A stretch of 64,000 nt of DNA, from the NCBI GenBank assembly GCA_014871385.1, contig CM026422.1:9836564-9900563 (forward strand), written 5' to 3'. Positions 41,489-54,219 of this stretch are shown in pieces. The notes under the pieces were generated by a model. The model saw nothing but the letters and a program-made list of their open reading frames with translations. It was not told where the DNA came from and did no database searches. The translations under genes and the position numbers were made by a program. Positions within the stretch are counted from its first letter, which is position 1. Every line of letters begins with the position of its first letter. This DNA comes from Ceratodon purpureus. Lineage: Eukaryota; Streptophyta; Bryopsida; Pseudoditrichales; Ditrichaceae.

Positions 41489-44390
41489 GTGAAAGCCATG
41501 GAGGAGGGGGATATGAACGACTTCAAAGCTGAGAGACAGGCAATGGAGCGATATCGAAGATATATGCAACGTGAGGAACGGATTACTGAGCAGAAGCAAG
41601 CAGAAGGACAGAGCCGACTTAGCTCGCAGGGCAGTGCAGCCAAGCAAGTCGGTGAGCTGATTGACATGGAGGTGGAGAATGACCTCTCATCATCAGATGG
41701 GAGGACAAGAGAGAGCAGATTTGGAGAGGAAAGGCAGTCTGAAAAAGGGGATAGGCTGAGTCGCAAACCTGATCCAACCAACACTCCTTGGAAGTACCAA
41801 GATATGAAGAGAACAGCGTCTTTCAGAAGAGATTTTACTGCTGCAGTGGACGACTACAATACTTTCCGGGAAGAAAGGCGTCAAACGCAGGAGGTCTTCG
41901 CGGAGCCAACACAGTGGCCGAGTACAGTTACCGGCAGGGCCGACCTGGAGACGGAGCCGACCCGGCTACGTAGCCGACCTGTATCACCAGGACACTTGCC
42001 AAAGACCCCTGAGACGCTACCCGCTGCATTCCAGAACCTGCGGCAGAAGATGGATGAAACCAGGAGTCGATCAGTTCAGGAGCAAGGACCCGTTCACCCC
42101 TCAGACAATCTTCATAACAGAAATGTTCATTTTCTGGATGAATTTCGACTACGGTCAGGATGGGAGCCGGAAGAGGAAGATCAGAGGGCACTAGAGGCCT
42201 TTGCAGCAGAGTTAATGGCAAGGAGGGAGAAAGTCAGGCAACACCAGGCCAGCCAGACTCAAAGCAGACAGGATCCAGGGAAATATCTCATGCAGTTAGA
42301 GGCTCTACAGCAAGGTGTACCCTCAGGAGTGGCTTCACTGCAACATTGGCACACGGAACCACAGTGGACAGAGAAGAACCCAACACCGCAAGGGGATGAT
42401 TTACACCGTCGTGTGGAAGAGGCTGTGCAAAGACTAGCGGCACAACAGTTGGCGGCCCAACAGCTAGCAGCACAGCAACTGATGGCCCAACAGAAGGAGC
42501 AGGAACGTCTAGAGCGTGAGAGACAGGAGTTGGTCCAACTGCTGGACCTGTGGGAGGACCAACGGAGGAAACCAGACCAGGGGCGCACTGAGGGGACTAT
42601 TCCAAAACCCCCCTACATATATATAGTGGCACCCGAAGCAACCGTAGGGAGGGGGATACCTAGTCCTTTGCCTGCAGCGAATTCTTCGACTGTCCATAAG
42701 TTGCCAGGATACGTGGATCATCTCACCGGGGATGTGTATCATTCCGCACAGCCGACCCAACCAGCTGGGTACTCTGGGAAAACTGTAGAGCCAACTTTTG
42801 GAGGGGCCATCCCTGGAGTTATACCTGAAGGGGTCCCTCCAGTCATACCATTGGCTCCCGCACCAGTCGGCTACAGTTCCACCGCCTTTCCAGGAGGTCC
42901 GTCCACTGTACCAACTGCCCCCCAGGTCCCAGCATCTTATCCAGTGACAGCGACATTTCCTCCGGTAGCACCAGTAGTACGGACAACGGACCTCAACTCA
43001 GCTCCGCCAAGGCCGCCTGTTAGTACCCAGAGGAAGCAGTTACCCTATAGGGCCTACAAGGAGGGTAGTGACCCTGATGCCCACCTCAGATACTTTGACA
43101 AGTGTGTCTGGTTTAATGGCGAAACAGATGAGAAGGTCATCATTACTTTGTTTGGTACAACGCTGGTGGACAAGGCTCAGCGCTGGTTTGATGACTGGTT
43201 AGACCACCATCTCTACTGCACTTGGGAGGAGGCTAAGGAGGCATTCAAACTGCGATATAGGGAGCAGGATTCAGACGAGCAGGTCTATATGACATTGCAA
43301 ACGTTCAAACAGGAAGAAGGAGAAAAGGTTCAGGATTATTATGAACGCTTCATGAAGCTGGTAAATTGCCTGCAAACTGATGTGGGAGTTTAAATTGACA
43401 TACTTCAGAGCTGGGTTACTTGACTACCTTAAGGTAACTACCAGCGGCTCTACAGCTACTACCCTGACTGAGCTTAAGGAGTTAGCAAGACGCTGTGAGA
43501 CCAACTGCACTGACACGTCTGGTAAGAAGTTGTACTTCCAGACTAAGAAGCCGGAGCCGACCAGTAGCCGTGCTAACACTGTCACTGCTCAGGCAGAGGG
43601 GGTTGATACTATCCCTAGAAGGTATTGTACTGTGTGCAAAAAATTCGGGCATGATGATGCATACTGCTTTGTGAACCCAGCCAACCCAAACAATAGACTC
43701 TCGAAATCGGAAGGCCGGCCGACTGTGGGGGTTCATGAGGTGTCGGCTACGCAGCCGACTACCAATACAGGGAGGCCAGTTTACAACAGACAAGGAGGTT
43801 ATCAAGCAGGCGGTTCAGGGCGAAGTGATGCCTGTTTCCTCTGTTTAGGCACTGACCACCAGATGCGAAACTGCCCACATAAATTGGATTTTCAGCAATT
43901 CATGGCTGCTAAGAAACAGGGAACGAATACTGTGGGGGTCAACAGTGTAGAGTTACAAGAATTGGACGACCCAGAGGTGGCCACAATTCTGACTAGGGCT
44001 GCCAGGGAGAGGGCTGGGCTCCCTCTAGAGGATAAGGAGCTTAAGGAACCTGAACCGAGGCAACCCAAAACTCAAGCCGACTGGGATAAGGAGGAGCGCC
44101 TTCGAAAGGAGTTTATAGCCTTCACGGAGGAAATCAACAAGGAAAATGAGGAGGCTAGGCGTGCTGAGGAAGAGGACCAGACGGCTAAAACAGCCGACCT
44201 TGAAGCCACGACTCAAGAGGGGCCAGTTTTGGGAGGAGATTGGGCAGGGTTCCCTGACTCGGATTGCTTGCAGACACCACACAAGAAAGCTGTAGAAGAA
44301 GAGGCGAAGAGCCCAGATGCTCTACAGCCAGAGGCCCTGGCAAAAACAGTCAGCAGGCAGATATTACAGACACCTATCACGGTATCATTG
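41489..44390 (+). CDS. Element C gag region
   Basis: N-terminal charged region with LIDMEVEND, a Gln/Ala-rich repeat (AAQQL units near 42440-42490), a Pro-rich stretch, the capsid core (AYKEGSDPDAHLRYFD ... VQDYYERFMKL) and two zinc knuckles (CTVCKKFGHDDAYC and CFLCLGTDHQMRNC). It is the counterpart of the element A gag, with the same order of blocks. Broken. Confidence 0.85.
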
Positions 44391-44399
44391 GGAGAGCTG

Positions 44400-47300
44400 C
44401 TGGAAGTTGCTCCTAACTTGACAGAGTATGTGAGGGCTAAGGTGTTTCCGGACATCCGAACGCCTTCAAAGCCTATGACTGGCTCTACCTCATCTACTGA
44501 GGGTTGTCAAGACTCCCTGTCGGCTACCTTGCCAACTCAGAAACGGAGCTCGGGAAGTCCACAGGTAAATCCTAGCCTCGTCGTTGGGGCAGTGGATATT
44601 GACAGGGGGCTACCAGTGATCTCTGTGCAGGTGGGCAAGTTAACATTGGAAAATGTTCTGCTGGATGGAGGCTCAGGAGTAAATCTCATCACGGAGGAAG
44701 AACGAATCAGATTGGGACTCAAGGAGCCATCACCTGCCCCCTATAGATTACGCATGGCGGACCAGGCAGTGGTGGAGCCAGTGGGCCTGATTAGGAATGT
44801 CCGGATTCATATCCACGGCATTCCGTATAACATTAGTCTCACAGTCATCCGAAATAAGGAGGTCAACGAAGCCTACAGCATGCTACTGGGCCGACCTTGG
44901 CTTATAGATGCTAAAGCCACCCATGACTGGGGGAATAAAGTAGTGACGATTCGAGGGAATGGTACAGTGAAAACCATATCCATCAACCAGAGACAAGGAC
45001 CTTTACCCAAGTTACCAGAAGTACTGGTATGTTACAACCTAGCTGAAGGTTTGACTGATGAGGAAGAAGATCGTTTTTTACAGTCAGAAGAAGATATATT
45101 TGTAGTCGGCACCATTACCCTGCCAGAGTCCTTGCGCGTCCCACTACATGACGAAGCCGACCTGTATCAACCGGACCTTCGCAAGGCCGACTTTGACGCA
45201 GCCGACTTACGAGCCGACTTGGACATCGCCGCCCCAACGAAGGCACCTTCTCCTACCCGGGATTCGGCCACGTATCCAGAGAATTTCTATACCTTTACAG
45301 AGGGAGAGGTGCTGGTTGATGAGACCCCGGTACGAGAGAAGTTAACGGAGATGAAGGTGGCAGCATGGAATTTAACTGAGGAGGAACAGCTGCGGAAGAT
45401 AAATGTCGGCACTGAGGAAGATCCCAAGATTTTGAAGATTGGAAGCCACCTGGAGCCAGCTTTAGCCAAAGCAGCGGAGGATCTCTTACGAGAGTATACA
45501 GATGTTTTTGCCTGGACTTACAAGGATTTGAAGGGCATCCCTCCCTCAGTAGCCCAGCATCGAATCGTACTGGAGAAGGATGTTCCTCCAAGCCATCAAG
45601 CTAGATACAGGATGAACCCCAACTATGCCAGCATTGTCAAACAGGACATAGACAAGCTTCTGGCAGCAGGGTTCATTGTACCAGTCGAGGAGGCAACTTG
45701 GCTCTCACCTATTGTTGTTGTCCCTAAAAAAAATGGTCAATTACGCATTTGTATTGATTATCGAAAATTAAATGCTGCTACCAGGAAGGACCCTTATCCC
45801 CTGCCATTTACTGAAGAGGTCTTAGATGCTGTGGCAGGTTACGAAATGTACACTTTCCTGGATGGTAGGTCGGGCTACTACCAGATTTCCATTGCCCCAG
45901 AGGACAGGCACAAGACAGCCTTCATCACGGAGTGGGGTGCTTTCGTATGGGTAGTCATGCCTTTTGGCTTGACTAATGCACCGCCGACCTACCAGAGGGC
46001 TGTGAACAAGGCGTTCAAGGAATACCTGGGGCTCTTCATGAAGCTGTTCTTAGATGACTTTACCGTTTACAGTGACATAGCCGACCATCTGCTCAAGCTG
46101 CGACTGTGTTTTGAAAAATGCCGGGAGTATGGTATCAGCTTCAATCCCGGAAAGTGTGCGTTTCTGGTAGCTTCTGGTATCATTTTGGGGCATGTTGTTT
46201 CTAAGGCCGGCAAGATGCCAGACCCTAAGAAGATCCAGGTCATCCAGGATATGCCTCGACCTCAACATGCAACCGACGTCCAGATCTTCAACGGTTTTGC
46301 ACAGTTCAATCGAATCTACATCAAATTCTATGCTCACATCATGGAACCCATCACCAGGCTGATGAGGAAGACTGAAGAGTTCAAGTGGGTTGAGAAGTGC
46401 GAAGCTGCGTGGGCGGACATTAAGGACAGATATACCAATGCCCCGATTTTGGTTGCCCCCAGGTGGGATCTGGAGTTCCATGTTCACACCGATGCTTCAG
46501 ACATCGCAGTAGGAGCCATGTTGGCTCAGAATCAGAATGGGAAGTGTGATCAGCCCATCTCTTATGCATCTAGATTGTTGAATTCAGCTGAGAAAAATTA
46601 TACCACAACAGAAAAAGAAGCTCTAGCTATGGTGTATGCTTTAAATAAGTATCGCCACTACCTTTTGGGAAACAAGCTGGTTTTTTATGTCGACCACATG
46701 GCCCTTGTATATCTGGTTAACAAGCCCCAAGTGTCGGGGCGGATTGCACGTTGGCTACTGCTTTTCCAGAAATACGATTTCACGGTGGTGTATAAGCCCG
46801 GTAAGACGCATGGCGCTGCCGACTTGCTTAGCCGACTTCCAAATGGCGAGGCGCCAACAGGAGTTCCAGACCAGCTTCCAGACGCAAGACTGTTCTATGT
46901 CAAGCCAGAATGGCTCCAAGATGTCATGGACTACCTGCGCACGGGTGAACCTACTGCCACGATGACCAAGGATGAGAAGCGGAGATTAACCCTCAAGGCA
47001 TTACCATATACTCTGATTCAGGATGTGCTGTACAAGAAGGGACAAGACCTGGTGCTACGCAGGGTTCTCGACCCTATACAGGCTGAGACAGTGATGAGGG
47101 AAATGCATGACGGCTGCGCAGGGGGACACTTCTCACAAGACATCACATCCAGGAAGATCTTAGATGCGGGTTACTGGTGGCCGACAATGCACAAGGATGT
47201 GTATGAGTACTGCAGGGCATGTGATAAGTGCCAGCGGGTCGGCGGCTTAGCCAACACTGGTTTGGCTCAGTTGGTCACTAGCCTACCTGCGGAGCCTTTC

Positions 47301-48230
47301 ATGAAGTGGGGTCTAGACTTTGTAGGCCCCATCAAGCCAGCAGCAGCTCGGACCGGCAATAGGTACATTTGGTGGCAACCGACTATGCCACCAAATGGGT
47401 GGAAGCGAAGGCCCTGCGCACTAATACTGCAGCAGTGACTGCCAAGTTTCTGTACGAACAGATTTTGACCCGTTATGGCTGTCCGCTGACTTTAATCAGT
47501 GATCAAGGGACTCATTTTATCAATGAGGCTATTGAGTACTTAGTGCAGCACTTTTTACTGCAACATCGCACCTCGACTACGTATTATCCTCAGGGGAACG
47601 GACAGGCCGAGTCAACCAACAAGGTGTTAGGTCGGCTGCTGACCAAACTGGTTAGTGACAACAGAACTGACTGGGATGAGCATTTGCCCACCGCCCTATT
47701 ATCTTATAGGACTGCTTTTAAAGTCTCTACTGGGTACACACCTTTCCAGTTGGTTTACGGACTCCATCCGTTGATGCCTACAGAGTATACGGTCCCTACA
47801 CGCAGGACAGACGGCAGCATCGACTATACCCTTACACGAGTACTGCAGGCACGCACAGCCGACTTGGAACAGTTAGATAGTCACAGGCTTGCCGCGCAGG
47901 AGGAGGCGGGTAGCCGGCAATGGGACAGGGCTCTATGGAGCCAACAGCATTACAGGCAGAAGGATTTCCAGGTGGGGGATCACGTCCTGTGGTACCCCAA
48001 GGGTGAGAAGGAGCATACGGGAAAATTTAAGTGCCGCTGGTTTGGCCCGTATCGGGTTCAGTACAGGTTGCCTAACAACACTGCCCTGTTGGTAACAGAG
48101 GCCCATTTTGAGCCGGACCCCATCATCGTCAACATTAATAAGCTCAAATCCTACCGATTTTACTCTGCGGACCAATTGGTCACTGTCAGCCCTAACTATC
48201 TGCCACGTGGGCTACATCAAGACACACCGG
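44400..48230 (+). CDS. Element C pol region: protease, RT, RNase H, integrase
   Basis: Starts with the same [14 protein letters not shown] block as element A pol. Protease [10 protein letters not shown] (about 44660), RT with [10 protein letters not shown] (about 46045), RNase [11 protein letters not shown] (about 46485), an integrase His/Cys finger ending CRACDKCQ (about 47210), SDQGTHF and QAEST in the catalytic core and [12 protein letters not shown] at the end. A close relative of element A by block content. The catalytic motifs can all be seen, but the region is broken. Confidence 0.88.
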
Positions 48231-49620
48231 AATCTCCACATTCGATGGCCCCGGAACAGGCAGCGCATTTAAACGCCCCGACTACTGCTGCCAACCCCTC
48301 TATTCATTCTACCACTCCGGGCCCTACTACTCAGACAATGGCGAGCTCTAACGACTTGACCCCAGCGACCCCCCAGGTTAGCTTGCCCAGTCTTCCCCCC
48401 ACCAGTCTTCCTTCCTTTCGGCCAGTTGCGACCCCGGACACTCCGATCTTGGGCGTTGCATGTTGCTTCGTGGAATCAATTCCACAGGGCGAAGCCATAA
48501 ATCCAGACACTTTCCCGACTCCCCCTAGTTCTTCCTCTCTCCACCATAGCCGTCCAGGAGTAGCTAAGTACCCGACCCTAGGTACTCAGGTAGCCCCTAC
48601 CACCTCACAGGTCGAATTAGGGTTAACACAAAAACCATCCCTCTCAGCACAGCGTTTCTCTTCTTCTAGTCTTTTGACCCCTCAAGCCTTGTTGCACACG
48701 GCACTTGCCCGAGACGCGGTGTGTGTAAGCTCCTCGACTTCCCACGCCTCGTGCGATTCCTTTCTGTTGCCACCTTTTCGTAGAACGACTTCAGTCGTCT
48801 CCCCCCTGCAGGCGCTCTCTCCCTCGTCGGTGCCGTCTTCTTCCGGGTGCTCCCTTAGGGTTGCTGCTAACAGCCGTCAACCATCAGCGGATCAGGACGG
48901 CCATCGCCCCAGCTACACTACTGCACCAGCGCTGAGTCTCCCCCTATCTTCCTCAGCCCCCGGCGTTCAAGCGACTTCAGCCAGCGACCCCGGAGCCGTC
49001 CTCCTACGATCAGCTTCAAGGGCAGGAGCGGCGAGGTCCTCCTTCTACTGCACCGACGGTGCCATTTCCCCTGTATTTCAGACAGGTCACACCTTCCTTG
49101 ATCGTCCCTGCCTTGTTAGTTGCCCAGCTCCTTTTGTTGTTGAGAACCGAGGGTCGCCTCGAGTTTTCCCTGCCACGTTAGGGCAGATTTCTCGAGTCAA
49201 GGTTGAAATTTGTGAGGCCCTACCAATCAGCCTTCCGCCTCCATCCTCACCCCCTTTGGGTTCTTTACCTTCTTCGCCCTCCTTCTCTCATTTTTTAGAA
49301 CGCTCACAATCTCCGAGGTTGCCCCCTCCTGTCCAATTATCTCTGCCCCCTTTCGGTGCACCATATCTCTGTGCTACTAATCTACAGACCCCTCCAGACG
49401 ATTCACCTCGCGTGTTCAGTACCGACAGTGACTCGGATCCAGGGGAGTTTCCGGTGCACTGTTTGCAGGGAGCGCAACCACAGGACCATCCTCTTCCTCG
49501 CCGCACCGACGGGCAATATAGCCGACCTCCCAGCAGCTTTCATCGTCGCCGAAGGGGGAAATTTGGAATCCTAGAGCGATATTTTTTGCGAGGAGTGCTG
49601 CAGACCGACCCAGATCAGGA
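48230..49620 (+). other. Element C Ser/Pro/Thr-rich pol tail
   Basis: A long open, low-complexity stretch between integrase and the extra ORF with no recognised domain. Element A has a Gln-rich tail at the same place, so the position is conserved but the sequence is not. Confidence 0.5.
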
Positions 49621-49624
49621 ATCC

Positions 49625-52051
49625 ATGGATGAGGCAGGTCCCAGCACCCAGCAGACCACACCTCCTAGTCACGACGAGCAGCCTGTGATACCGCCCTTGC
49701 CCGCTGTAGATGCTGCTGATCAAACCGAGGCTGTGACACCAACCGCTCCACGACAGGGTGTAAAGCGCAAGGTTACTCCTGTAGATAGCCGACTGCCCAA
49801 GCGAGTCCGTATCCCCAAGAAACCTCACCGCCGTTGGGATGTGGTTTTCGAACCATTCACCCATTGGAACTTCTGGACAGGGGCGGGAGATGACGACTGG
49901 GCTGGACTCACTAGCCTAGATGTATTCTATCACTTCAGATGGCCCGAACCCCGAAAGAAGTTAATCCTTGATTTCATCGAGGGTTTTGACTCTTCTTCGC
50001 CAGCCCGGGGGAATCGTCGAGGCTCATCTGATCAAGGTGAGAACATTCGGTCTCTCGTCAGAGGCAAACCAGTAGAAATCACAGCATTCGTGATTCGCGA
50101 GGTTCTTGGGTTTGAGTCAGGAGCTAACTTAGTCGGCCAGCGCTATCCACCGGGTTTCCACCAGAATTTCGCGAAGTATGGACTGACAGCCGACAAGCAT
50201 ATCCACGACGGCAACCGTACTTCTGCCTTGTCTCCAGCGTATCAGATTCGGGCTCAAGCCCTTGGAGATGCAATTGGCTTCAAACAACGACTGTTGTTTG
50301 TAAGCAACGACCTCTAAGAGCACATTTTTGCTGCTGAGGAGGCGGGTGAACGACAGGGGCGCTTCGACTGGTCCCATTACGTTTTAGCGAACCTTCGCCG
50401 ACATCTCTTGTACATTCATTTGCAGGCCCCTGGCAAGCGCAGACTTCGGGGTGCTTCTGTTATCGACGCAGTGTTATCGTGCTGGTTCCCGGATCGAGAG
50501 GAAATTGTTGAGCCAGATCCCGTGGCCTCCAGCGTCGACACCATGGATGGTAGCCACGAGGGCACACCTCTCACCGACCCACCTACGCAGCCGATGGTCG
50601 GCCTCCACCTCCGTGACCGAGCCAGCGGCGATCGGTTTCAAGGCCCGAGCATGGCTTCCGAGCCGACTACCGCGCCAACATTGACAGGTCACTCCCAGGA
50701 GGGATCCTCCGATGTGGGTAGACGTCGACGCCGGCTGGTACGCGATGGCAAACGAGTCCGTCAGCCTGATTTTGTCTCAGATACACCCCCAGTTCACCAA
50801 CCGCCACCTGATCTCGCATCTCCGAGCTGTCGCTATCCACTGCGATCCAGGCCACTGGCTCGGAATCAGGCGACTCGATTGATAGAGGCCGAGATCCCTA
50901 GTAGCCGACCTGCAGCACCGATACTGCGACTGTCCAGTGACTCCAGTGAGTCTTCAGGGGGGACATTCGGCCGGGAAGTCCCCGACATCGGGCCAACTCT
51001 GGATCCGCCTTCACCAATTCGACTCCATCAACATGCTACGCCAGGTCAGGCACACTCTGCAGGCGCGGCTGAAGGCCCGGCTATCCTTCGCAATGATTGG
51101 GCACTCACGGTTTGGCGGCCACTTCCCACCTTCATGGCTTGGGCATTCCGATCGCCACCAGACCAACCCTCCCAGGGCACTCCAGGCGAGACCATCCCTC
51201 CTTTCGCCACCGTGGCCGAGTCACCTCCACAGGCAACGGCGCCTCCCACTTCCTCAGGCTCAGCACCACGCCCTCCCCGTAACTCGACAGTGCCTACAGC
51301 CAGCCCAAACCCCTCTCTCAGTACGGGCGCGGCCCCCAACCACAGCCGACCCGACCGTTTCCCCTCGGATGGGCCTTCAGGTGGTCCTCCAGATGACTCA
51401 AACGGCCCTTCTATACTCGGTTCCCCTGATTCAACCTCGGACTACCGACTGCTGATGAACAACTTACAGGCCTTAGCCACGGTTCTTGTCAGGACGAAGA
51501 CTGCAGCCAGGCAACTTGAGGCTACTCGACAGCAAGCCGCATCTTCAGTCGACACTCTGACAGCCACCGTGCACGACCTTACGGCTCAAATCGCCTCAAT
51601 CGCCACTACGCTGCGGGCCACAGCGGTTGCTCGTGACCAGCTGATCCAGGACAACACGGCCCTCCAGACCACCGTTCAGTCCCTGCAAGCCCAGCTAGCG
51701 ACGGCAACTGCTCGCTCCTCTCGCCCTGATCCCTCACTTCGGAGACTGGAACTTGAGCACGCTCTGAGTGCTAGACTCCAGCAAGCCGACCGAATGCTGC
51801 TAGAGAACCACCAGCTCACCTTAGAGCTAGCTGCCCGGACAACACCAACTCGTGACTTGAGCCGTGCGGTCCGGGACTACGCAGCGACCAAACACCGAGA
51901 TTTGGAGGCCGCACTTGAATCCTACCGAGCCGACTTCGACCGCCAACAGCGTTGGCTACGCCGTTTTGAGGAGCGCGACCCAGATTTCGAGCCCTGGCTA
52001 CTGGATGACGAGGCTCCATCGCTGCTCGACACTACTCCGACAGCCGACTGA
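49625..52051 (+). CDS. Element C extra ORF region
   Basis: Begins [10 protein letters not shown]. The conserved blocks are [36 protein letters not shown] and [20 protein letters not shown], followed by a long Pro/Ser-rich stretch and a coiled coil near the end ([22 protein letters not shown]). The element A and B proteins have the same order (EFWKGW, WPVPRTELV, RGVPVEITAW, coiled coil). Sequence identity is low but the layout is the same. The region is broken. Function unknown; no enzymatic motif seen. Confidence 0.65.
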
Positions 52052-52207
52052 CCCAGTCGACCGCATTTCATGACTGCAGGATACCCACTGCAAACTCCCC
52101 GGCTTAGGCATTAAACAATTTTTGAGTTTTTTTTTCTTTTCTTTTAGGAAGTTTCCCGTTTTGCCTTTTGTTTCGGTCCTGCCCTATGTTCTGAAAACAG
52201 AACTGCC

Positions 52208-52222
52208 GGAAAAAGGGGATAA
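52208..52222 (+). promoter_or_regulatory. Element C polypurine tract
   Basis: ggaaaaaggggataa directly before the 3' LTR start TGTTAACCGG. Confidence 0.8.
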
Positions 52223-52681
52223 TGTTAACCGGAGATTCCTTATCTCCCCCTTCTTTTTACCTACCAGTTATTTTCCCTTTGTTAACTCTCGCAGTTTTAT
52301 CCCTGTAACTTCAAAACAGCCATCCAGTAACTTGGATGAACTCTGTCCAGCCGATTGGATGAACTCTGTCCAGCCGATTGGATGAACTCTATCCAGCCGA
52401 CTGGATGAATACTGCTTGGTTTAAGAGGCAGGATTAGGGTTTTGAGTAATCATTCCAGACTAGAGCAGTTAGAGTTAGAGGAGTCTGAGAGCCATTAGAG
52501 GCTGCTGTACCATGATTATGGGCTGTTTGACTCATTAATTGCAGTTTTGACTGTTTTCTTCACTTGTATTGTATGTTTCCAGCTTGTTATGAGGGTTTGG
52601 AGTACTTGGATGTGTTGGGTTTTCTAGGGTTTTGATGGGTTTATAGAGTTAGGGTTTGGTTGATAAATCCTCCCTCTATCA
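52223..52681 (+). repeat. Element C 3' LTR (459 bp)
   Basis: Same as the 5' LTR but with three rather than two copies of the 23-bp unit (52335-52410) and about six transitions. Confidence 0.92.
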
Positions 52682-52686
52682 TAGAG

Positions 52687-53019
52687 GAGGTTAGGAGGTA
52701 GGAGGAGGATGTTACTGCTGTGGAGCAGGATCTAGGGGCAGATCTGATTGTACATGAAGAGAGTAATGATGAGAAAAGCCACCTTGGATTATTGGGATTT
52801 GTGCACATTGAATGCTAGGGTGTTGATGAAGATTGGCATTGTGGGTTCAAGAATTGATGGAGCAGTAGATTAGGGCAGTAAGGTTAGAATCTGGTGCTGT
52901 TCAGGGGCAGAATGGTGTTGAGCAGAACTAGTTAGGTGGGTACAAAAATTTCGAAGGTTTCTCTTTAGATCTGGACAGTATATTAGCTTCCAAAGGGTGA
53001 GCTAAATCACCCTTTAACA
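52687..53019 (+). repeat. Element B 3' LTR, right part
   Basis: Directly after the second TAGAG. Ends with a perfect 9-bp hairpin (aaagggtga, gctaaa, tcacccttt, 52992-53015) and CCCTTTAACA. Confidence 0.82.
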
Positions 53020-53285
53020 GAATCATATGGGAGTATTTTGGTAATAGTATATTGATCAAGTTTTGGTGCCATGGTGGTTGGTTTTAGGTGGGCCTACATA
53101 TCTGTTATATGTATGACACAAAAAATGGCTTAAAAAATTCATAGTAAATTAAGTATTGAAGTAAACATGAAATTTAAAGTTGCATTTCTCCTTAAACCTA
53201 TTTCCCCTTCAAGGAAAAATCTCCCTCAACTTATAACCTCCAACATCATTGGGAAATCTCTTAACCGGTCAACTATGGGTGCTTC
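53020..53285. other. Unique AT-rich spacer
   Basis: Spacer between elements B and D. No gene or repeat seen. Ends gcttc at the element D edge, the expected left copy of its target duplication. Confidence 0.5.
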
Positions 53286-54219
53286 TGTCGGAACACGGAA
53301 ACGCAACTAACATCCGGATAGTGCTCTAATTGAGCGTAAACTTCCATACTGTCACTAGGTTCCGAGTATCGTCCAGGGATTCAATAGTGTTTCACCAAGT
53401 AGTTACTTCTAATCGTTCCGAGCCTTGTCACTGCTCGGATAGTGTCTTCGGAACGTAACTCCCGAACTATCTCCTTCTCTATTCTTCTCTCATTAGGTGT
53501 TTCGTCCACAAACCCCAACGTCTCGGATCAGTTACCGTCTCACAACTGTCCTAGAGTACTCTGGCCAGCAGGTCACACAAACGATCCTCTCCGATCCGTG
53601 GGACTACAACGACAAACCAATCCGGATCTGGGAGAACCAGGATCCGATTATCCCTAGGCGACCCGTACCACGTTCCGACTCCCCCTCTCACTGTGCACGG
53701 AACCTCTTCAGAAGTTCAGGTAGCCCGACCAAGTAGTTCTTGATCCGCTTCGACCCTAGCGACGGCTATTCCGTATGAGGTTGATTTGGGGACGGAACAG
53801 TGAGGCTTCACTCCTACGACAATCCGCTAAATCTTTCCGCTCAATCCCATTTCCTTTCCGGTTCGGGTCTCGTCGCAACTCCCATCACCTTCCTATCCGA
53901 GCTACAGCGGAACTCTCATATCCTTCCAGGATCATTCACACTTAGCGGGAAATCACGCACAGTACTTACAAAACACAAATACTTTACTGATAAGGAATAT
54001 AGGGGGAAAACATGCAAAACGAAGACCCGGACCGCATCGCCTGCCTGGTTTAAGTAAGCAGGGGCCTTCACAAAAGCGGCGGCGCCGGCAGTTCAATCAA
54101 AACCCTAATCCCTAACTATCTACCTAGAATTCTACTTTACGACAAGAACGGATCTCCCGATCCGGAATCTACTCCTATAAATCCGGAAAGTTACGACAAG
54201 TGGCAGTGAGAGGAATCTA

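Larger units (their letters stand above)
39451..52681 (+). mobile_element. Element C: Ty3/gypsy LTR retrotransposon (OTA-like), 13.2 kb
   Basis: Flanked by a perfect TAGAG duplication (39446-39450, 52682-52686) and inserted in the 3' LTR of element B. Parts in order: 5' LTR (436 bp), primer site, leader with an inverted solo LTR, gag, pol, Ser/Pro-rich tail, extra ORF, polypurine tract and 3' LTR (459 bp). The LTRs differ at about six bases (all transitions) and by one 23-bp repeat unit, so it is young but older than element A. Coding capacity looks broken at about three places. The word GCCGAC/GTCGGC occurs about forty times throughout. Confidence 0.92.
31140..53019 (+). mobile_element. Element B: 5'-truncated Ty3/gypsy element with two nested insertions
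   Basis: Only the 3' part survives: the charged linker, the extra ORF, the polypurine tract (39161-39174) and the 3' LTR (39175-39450 plus 52687-53019). gag, RT, integrase and the 5' LTR are absent, so no target duplication can be checked and the left edge is approximate. It is a relative of element A: same LTR ends (TGTTAAAGGG, CCCTTTAACA), same tract and homologous extra ORF. A hAT-like transposon (34556-38731) and element C (39451-52681) are inserted in it. It is therefore older than both, and clearly broken in several places. Confidence 0.8.

Noticed and set aside
48230-49620. Separate Ser/Pro-rich secreted protein
   Set aside because: It is continuous with the pol tail of element C and has no start or signal peptide of its own.
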